A DNA stretch of 54,880 bases from Firmicutes bacterium UBA2058 (GTDB lineage: Bacteria > Bacillota > Clostridia > Tissierellales > Sedimentibacteraceae), in the NCBI GenBank assembly GCA_002332905.1, contig DDAM01000015.1:1-54880 (forward strand). Direction: 5' to 3'. Shown piece by piece: positions 50,772 to 54,880 of the stretch. Within the stretch, counting starts at the first letter, position 1. Each line of letters begins with the position of its first letter. The notes under the pieces are model-generated. The model did no database searches, was not told the DNA's origin, and saw only the letters and a program-made list of their open reading frames with translations. The position numbers and the translations under genes were made by a program.

Positions 50772-50811
50772 AATGCTCCTTATATTAAGTGTACTTTATA
50801 TAAGGAGCATT
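50772..50811. terminator. Large hairpin between convergent genes
   Basis: AATGCTCCTTATAT pairs with ATATAAGGAGCATT, with AAGT/ACTT inside. It probably ends both the cotF-like transcript and the convergent ATPase gene. Confidence 0.75.
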
Positions 50812-50815
50812 ATTG

Positions 50816-51682
50816 CTATTTAAATAATTTTTCATTATCCTTAAAAAATTCATAATAAATTTTAACATTTTCTAATTCAAACCATTTTTTTACTATTACT
50901 GGTATACTATCTAAGTCATAGATTTTAGCATCATCTATTGACAATAAAAATGGTGAATGTGTGGCGATAATAAATTGACAATCACAATAATAACTACACT
51001 CAAGTATTAGCTTAATAAGCCTAATTTGAAACATTGGAGATAAGCTGTTTTCTGGTTCATCTAATAAATATAACTTACCCGATTGAAACTGTTTGTCAAA
51101 ATATGATAATGCAGACTCGCCATTAGAGTTCATTTTAATATTACTTCCACCCCGTTCTCTTACAAAGGTTGTCATAGTCTTTTGTCTAGTATCATTTTGT
51201 AATTTAAGTGCTTCATATTTGTCTAATGAATCAAACTTTACACTACCAAATTTTGCATCCATAAAAGTGTTTTTAGCAGCCTCTTTTTTCTTATCAATTT
51301 TAATATTATCATATCTAAGTTTTATTACATGATTAAATATATCATCACTGGTTATAATCTTACTACCTTTTGGTATATCAATCATATGACCATCTTCATC
51401 AATAGAATTTTCATACGAACACATCTTGTTTACATATTCACTAAATCTATCACTTGAATTAAAAGGCGTTTCTCTTGGCAAATTTAGCTTTTCTGCAATT
51501 AAATTTAGAAGAGTTGATTTACCGGAACCATTACCACCGTAAAACATAGTTATGTTAGAAAATTCGATAGTTCTAAGTTCCTTAAAAGGAAAAATACCAT
51601 AGGGATATACTCTGCATTTTAAATGTTCATCACTCTCTTCCATACTAATGCTAGGAAGTCCAAAGCTTTTTAAATAAATCAT
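50816..51682 (-). CDS. AAA-family ATPase (ABC/SMC-like, OLD-type)
   Basis: A 288-residue cytoplasmic ATPase of the AAA_21/SMC-like kind, without membrane segments. Walker A GGNGSGKST is at 49-57, a signature-like SNGESALSYF near 193-202, Walker B LYLLDEPENSLSP near 210-222, and the His switch ATHSPFLL near 247. Such stand-alone ATPases appear both as housekeeping DNA-related proteins and as parts of defence systems. No nuclease or toxin partner is adjacent here: the upstream neighbour is a GNAT gene 24 bases away. The role is unknown. Confidence 0.85.
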   Translation of the reverse strand: MIYLKSFGLPSISMEESDEHLKCRVYPYGIFPFKELRTIEFSNITMFYGGNGSGKSTLLNLIAEKLNLPRETPFNSSDRFSEYVNKMCSYENSIDEDGHMIDIPKGSKIITSDDIFNHVIKLRYDNIKIDKKKEAAKNTFMDAKFGSVKFDSLDKYEALKLQNDTRQKTMTTFVRERGGSNIKMNSNGESALSYFDKQFQSGKLYLLDEPENSLSPMFQIRLIKLILECSYYCDCQFIIATHSPFLLSIDDAKIYDLDSIPVIVKKWFELENVKIYYEFFKDNEKLFK

Positions 51683-51706
51683 AGTTTGTCTCCTTACTTT
51701 AATGAT

Positions 51707-52273
51707 CTATAAATAAATCCAATACTGATGTACTATTTCAACTTCTCCGTTTGAGTGATAAATAGGCTGTTTTCTATCAAAAATACCACCACATTTTATC
51801 ATTGTTTTTTCTGAAGCTATATTTGTTTCATCACAGTCTAAAAGAACTTTATCTAGGCCTAATTCTTTACAAAATTCAAGTACCAAGTAAAGCATTTGAG
51901 TTGCATAACCCTTCCTTCTTTCACTGGGTCTTACCGCATATCCTATATTCCCGCCATCATCTCTAAGCTCTTTTGTAAGAGTGTGTCTAAGCTGTATTGT
52001 TCCTACAATTTTATTATCGCTTTTTCTGACAGCGATAAAGGTAGACGCAATTGTTTTATATGGTGACAGGCTTTCATCTGTAGCACAAATATTTACTCTA
52101 TCCAGCCACTCATCAAATAAATCAAATCTATGTAAGCTACAGCTGCCATTAATGTTGTTTTTATCCTTTTTAATTTTTTCATTGTACTGCATAAATTCTT
52201 GCCTATATTCCATTAATTGATTCTCTAAATCTTTACTAGGTCTAAGCAATATTAATTCCTTGTTTTCTATCAT
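51707..52273 (-). CDS. GNAT-family N-acetyltransferase
   Basis: A 188-residue GNAT protein. The CoA site is NIGYAVRPSERRKGYATQML near 110-129, and the C-terminal motif is LLDCDETNIASEKTMIKCGG. The N-terminus (LILLRPSKDLENQLMEYRQE) is of the type seen in proteins annotated as acetyltransferases of unknown substrate. No strong ribosome binding site precedes the ATG. It lies upstream of the ATPase gene with a 24-base gap, and both may be one transcript. Confidence 0.85.
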   Translation of the reverse strand: MIENKELILLRPSKDLENQLMEYRQEFMQYNEKIKKDKNNINGSCSLHRFDLFDEWLDRVNICATDESLSPYKTIASTFIAVRKSDNKIVGTIQLRHTLTKELRDDGGNIGYAVRPSERRKGYATQMLYLVLEFCKELGLDKVLLDCDETNIASEKTMIKCGGIFDRKQPIYHSNGEVEIVHQYWIYL

Positions 52274-52304
52274 AAAATTACCATTTAATTACCCTTTCTT
52301 TTTT

Positions 52305-52328
52305 AGAGCTACCCAATAGGGCAGCTCT
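52305..52328. repeat. Inverted repeat between genes
   Basis: AGAGCT-CCC and GGG-AGCTCT form a 9-base-pair imperfect hairpin. T residues lie before it on the plus strand, so it could act as a terminator only weakly. It separates the phosphotransferase and GNAT genes. Confidence 0.4.
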
Positions 52329-52367
52329 GTTGAACACTTAACTTAGATTACCAAATAAACTATATTT

Positions 52368-53339
52368 TTACATTTTATTACATAAATCTCTCCAGCGCAT
52401 AAGCCAGTTATGCTGTTCATCAATAAGTGCACAACTAACGGTCTCATTGTTTTTAATAGTAATAGATGAGATAAGGTCATAATGTATAATAGCAATACAG
52501 TGAAACACAGCAGCAATTTCTGATTGTGTTAAAGTTCTTTCCATGCTGTAACCCTCATATAACTTATCAAACAGCCTACGTGAACGTTCTAATGCATCGT
52601 TGTCAAAGGTATTAAAATCTGAGCCGTCAGTAAGCCAACTAACATCAATAATAGGATGCGAAATCGCTGCACGGTCAAAGTCCATCCATATAAAACGATT
52701 ATCATGATATACGGTGTTTCCAGTATGCATATCACCATGACAGAACCCTTTGGGAAGCTTTTTAACCATTTCCCATAATTCATTGCCATAATCCTCAAAA
52801 TCACGGATTTTTATGTCATCGTATCCATCTCTTTGTAAAAGCCATACTAAGTCATCAATATAACGTTCCCTGCCTTTATTAATGATAATGCCATCATAAC
52901 TATCCATCAGCCGATGCATTAGGCCAACCTGTTTGCCAAATTCTTTTACCTTAGGATGTATAAGGGGATGTATGTTATCTCGCCATCTGTGCAAAAATCC
53001 AATACAGTTTCCTTTAGCATAATCGAACAAAATACCGATACAATTTCCCTCTGGCATGTTTAGTGTAACAAATTTTTCTCCAGACAATGAAGGAATAATT
53101 TGAACAATCGGAAAATCACAATTATCTAAATATGTGATAATGCGTGTAGATTGTATAGCAGCTTCTGTATGCATTGGATGATATAGTTTTAACACTTTAT
53201 GACTATCGGGACAATAAATATAATATACACGTCCACCTGATGTTCTGTGCAAATGTATGTTTTCACCTTGTATTCCATATTGCTGATTAATTTTTTTAAG
53301 TAAATCAAATTCTGTTTTACATATGTTCGTAGATTCCAT
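52368..53339 (-). CDS. APH/CotS-family phosphotransferase under attenuator control
   Basis: A 323-residue kinase-fold phosphotransferase (APH superfamily). The catalytic loop is FCHGDMHTGN with Asp203, and the metal-binding stretch FIWMDFDRAAISHP has Asp220. Lys51 (VLKLYH) is the likely nucleotide-binding Lys. Relatives include aminoglycoside and macrolide kinases, homoserine kinase type II and CotS-like spore kinases; the sequence does not decide. Immediately upstream are an 18-codon leader peptide and competing hairpins with a terminator, a layout typical of inducible antibiotic-resistance genes, which supports a resistance role as an inference. GGAGTCAGTA precedes the ATG. Confidence 0.82.
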   Translation of the reverse strand: MESTNICKTEFDLLKKINQQYGIQGENIHLHRTSGGRVYYIYCPDSHKVLKLYHPMHTEAAIQSTRIITYLDNCDFPIVQIIPSLSGEKFVTLNMPEGNCIGILFDYAKGNCIGFLHRWRDNIHPLIHPKVKEFGKQVGLMHRLMDSYDGIIINKGRERYIDDLVWLLQRDGYDDIKIRDFEDYGNELWEMVKKLPKGFCHGDMHTGNTVYHDNRFIWMDFDRAAISHPIIDVSWLTDGSDFNTFDNDALERSRRLFDKLYEGYSMERTLTQSEIAAVFHCIAIIHYDLISSITIKNNETVSCALIDEQHNWLMRWRDLCNKM

Positions 53340-53373
53340 ATTACTGACTCCTTTTATTTTTTATTTATAATAA

Positions 53374-53449
53374 AAAGCCAGCTAAATGTCAGCGACTAAA
53401 TCTACTCTATGCAATGTCGCTAACTAATCAATTGGCTTTGCATAGAGTA
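53374..53449 (-). promoter_or_regulatory. Attenuator of the phosphotransferase gene
   Basis: On the minus strand the order is TACTCTATGCAA (53449-53438), AAAGCCA (53439-53433), AGCGAC (53421-53416), TTGCATAGAGTA (53414-53403), GTCGCT (53396-53391) and TGGCTTT (53380-53374), followed by TTATTAT. AAAGCCA/TGGCTTT with AGCGAC/GTCGCT makes a terminator. TACTCTATGCAA/TTGCATAGAGTA is a perfect 12-base-pair alternative that loops out the terminator's 5' arms, that is, an antiterminator. Confidence 0.75.
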
Positions 53450-53476
53450 TGGCCTGAAGAGCACATGTCTGTACAT
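53420..53476 (-). CDS. 18-residue leader peptide of the phosphotransferase gene
   Basis: An ATG at 53476 lies eight bases after AAGGAG and reads MYRHVLFRPYSMQSQLIS before TAG. Codons 10-13 (TAC TCT ATG CAA) are the 5' arm of the antiterminator. A ribosome stalled before them would leave that arm free to pair; one that reaches the stop would cover it and let the terminator form. TATACT at 53497-53502 is a possible -10 element. Confidence 0.72.
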   Translation of the reverse strand: MYRHVLFRPYSMQSQLIS

Positions 53477-53550
53477 AAAAACTTCTCCTTTTTTATAGTA
53501 TAATATAAATAAGATATTCGCTGTTTGCTATATTGTTGTATATTTTATAA

Positions 53551-54156
53551 TTAAATTAAGAGTATCTTATTGAAAAATTCAATAAAACCATTGTCTAATG
53601 CAACGCCGTCAACCTCATAATTATCGAAATCATAATAATATTTACCTGTTGGAATATGTATAGATAAACTATCTAACGGGAAACCTTTAACTCTTTTTAT
53701 ATGTGGAACTGAAGTGATAATAAAAGGTTCGCCAGATAAATTGTCTGCCATAGAATCGTAAATAGCATTATCGTTAATTACTAAACAAATAGCATTTTTA
53801 TATCTTGCTGTAATATCACCGTACTTTTTTGCCAAATTGCTGTAATAATCAATTAGTTCATCATCTGATAGATATATACCATTTATAGTTCTTACATGTA
53901 CTCCAGGTTGCAGCTCATATGATAATCCTTCAAAATACAATCCAGAATCACACGAAAAAACAGGCATATGAAATTCGTTATAATAAGACTTAGCTTTGAT
54001 ACGTGCATTTTCTAACGGACTATTGCCAATTTCCTCAACATCCGGTACTTTTTTATTTAAATCGTTCAATCCTATAATTTCAATGTTAAGTGAAGAAAGA
54101 GTTCTTCTCATAGAAGCAAGCTTAGCTTCATTTTTTGTTCCGTATAAAATCTTCAT
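53551..54156 (-). CDS. Non-canonical purine NTP pyrophosphatase (Ham1/RdgB-like)
   Basis: A 201-residue inosine triphosphate pyrophosphatase-like protein, which cleans the nucleotide pool of ITP and XTP. The family features are the start ILYGTKNEAKLASMRRTL, EEIGNSPLENARIKAKSYY (catalytic Glu and Lys), and VFSCDSGLYFEGL in place of the usual DDSGL. The C-terminal SHR-type motif is not evident, so it is a divergent member. No clear ribosome binding site precedes the ATG at 54156. It lies 23 bases after the upstream GNAT gene and may share its transcript. Confidence 0.82.
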   Translation of the reverse strand: MKILYGTKNEAKLASMRRTLSSLNIEIIGLNDLNKKVPDVEEIGNSPLENARIKAKSYYNEFHMPVFSCDSGLYFEGLSYELQPGVHVRTINGIYLSDDELIDYYSNLAKKYGDITARYKNAICLVINDNAIYDSMADNLSGEPFIITSVPHIKRVKGFPLDSLSIHIPTGKYYYDFDNYEVDGVALDNGFIEFFNKILLI

Positions 54157-54179
54157 ACTTTTATTATCCTTATAATTAA

Positions 54180-54656
54180 CTATTTAATTTCTTTAAATAA
54201 TCTTGCACTCCAAAATGACATTCCTTTATGCTTAATATAAAAATTAAAAACACTTTCATAATCTTTTGTTGCTGTACTTAATACCATTTGTGTTATTTTT
54301 TCATTTTTAAGCATATTTTCTAAATAGTCAAATAGCATTGAACCAACACCACAACTTCTATATTTAGGTGTGACATATATTTCTTCCACCTCAAAATACG
54401 GTGTACCTTCTGGCATGATGCTTTTCATTTGCTTTGATTCAAATACTTTACCAAATAAATAGCCGATTACAGTATCGTCAATATAAGCAACAAAACATCT
54501 ATTTTTATTTATGTAATCTAATTCATCAGCAAAAAAACCATATGTACTTTTTTCATTCTCCCATTCTTTTGATAATTTAACAATTTCAAGTTTATCCTTT
54601 TCAGTAGCCAATCGAATATTTATTAATTCCTTTATAATATTTCTTCCAGTTTCCAT
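54180..54656 (-). CDS. GNAT-family N-acetyltransferase
   Basis: A 158-residue acetyltransferase. The core strand FEVEEIYVTPKYRSCGVGSM with the CoA loop SCGVGSMLFDYLENML is clear at about 87-114, and the C-terminal FNFYIKHKGMSFWSARLFKE is typical. The arrangement (EEIYVTPKYR) is that of a common single-domain GNAT with unknown substrate. AAGGAG lies ten bases before the ATG. It probably shares a transcript with the ITPase-like gene downstream. Confidence 0.87.
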   Translation of the reverse strand: METGRNIIKELINIRLATEKDKLEIVKLSKEWENEKSTYGFFADELDYINKNRCFVAYIDDTVIGYLFGKVFESKQMKSIMPEGTPYFEVEEIYVTPKYRSCGVGSMLFDYLENMLKNEKITQMVLSTATKDYESVFNFYIKHKGMSFWSARLFKEIK

Positions 54657-54686
54657 ATGTTTTCATCTCCTTATTTACATAAGTAG

Positions 54687-54880
54687 CTAATTCTTAACTC
54701 CAAAGGATATTAGTATTCCTCTTAATCTTACTATATTTAAATTATCCATATTTTCGTATACAAAATTGCTTATTTTATGTTCTCTTTTACAATATGATTC
54801 AGCTTCAAATCTATCTAAACCATGGTTCATAAGCTTGTCAATAGTATTTTCATCATCAACACGACAAACGCATGAATGTT
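54687..54880 (-). CDS. Partial hypothetical protein, N-terminus outside the window
   Basis: A minus-strand frame open from the window edge to TAG at 54687-54689 gives the last 64 residues of a protein: it includes CRVDDENTIDKLMNHGLDRF, then EAESYCKREHKISNFVYENM, and ends RLRGILISFGVKN. It is hydrophilic and protein-like. It lies 30 bases upstream of the GNAT gene on the same strand, so it is probably in the same transcript. I do not recognise the family. Confidence 0.55.
   Translation of the reverse strand, partial: HSCVCRVDDENTIDKLMNHGLDRFEAESYCKREHKISNFVYENMDNLNIVRLRGILISFGVKN

Noticed and set aside
50816..52273. AAA ATPase plus GNAT as an anti-phage defence pair
   Set aside because: Toxin-antitoxin or retron-type partners are lacking, GNAT genes are abundant in this window, and no nuclease or reverse transcriptase is adjacent. 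Nothing beyond co-orientation supports it.

Overview
The window is AT-rich, low-GC Gram-positive DNA. It most likely comes from a spore-forming member of the Clostridia. The evidence is AGGAGG-type ribosome binding sites, UUG starts, a T-box leader, LexA boxes of the GAAC-N4-GTTC type, and sporulation-linked genes (a CotF-type coat protein, a YlmC/YmxH PRC-barrel protein, SpoIIIE/FtsK). The blocks miaB-mutS-mutL-miaA-hfq and ftsK-rimO-pgsA-recA-rny are typical of Clostridia. I cannot place it to genus.

Layout. 1-12 kb is an accessory stretch of single genes: a ZIP transporter, a cNMP-binding/DUF2225 protein, AraC regulators, GNAT acetyltransferases, an APH(3')-like kinase and a T-box-controlled metG. 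Many are damaged: a VanW relic, two reading frames with single-base shifts (a GNAT gene and metG), a hydrolase cut by a TGA, and small remnants. 12-18 kb has a NUDIX hydrolase, rsgA behind what looks like a leader-peptide attenuator, a TagO/WecA-like transferase and a large vWA lipoprotein. 18.4-24.6 kb is a patchwork of unrelated small genes interleaved with copies of a GC-rich, highly structured repeat. 24.6-33.2 kb is the miaB-mutS-mutL-miaA-hfq-methionine gamma-lyase-like run, followed by a pfkB kinase and a PadR-DUF2812 pair. 35.7-50.1 kb is mostly minus strand and housekeeping: corA-like, lexA, xerC-like, purB, rny, recA, pgsA, rimO, ftsK, a tepA-like protease and ylmC-like. The SOS cell-division inhibitor (yneA-like) diverges from lexA. 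50.3-54.9 kb returns to accessory genes: coat proteins, an AAA ATPase, GNATs, a phosphotransferase behind an attenuator, and an ITPase.

How the parts fit. The DNA-repair and SOS genes form a visible regulon: LexA boxes sit in the lexA/yneA-like gap and on the recA promoter. Two genes, rsgA and the 52.4-53.3 kb phosphotransferase, share the same regulatory logic. Each has an 18-codon leader peptide with a good ribosome binding site, then mutually exclusive hairpins ending in an intrinsic terminator. This is the classic arrangement for sensing ribosome stalling, for example by an antibiotic.

The most unusual items are these two attenuators, the structured repeat family at 19.3, 20.8 and 24.0-24.5 kb (whose pairings predict a pseudoknot), and a short palindromic repeat that occurs between genes and also in frame inside mutS. 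No tRNA, rRNA, CRISPR array or complete insertion sequence was seen. All calls come from reading the sequence; no database search was run.
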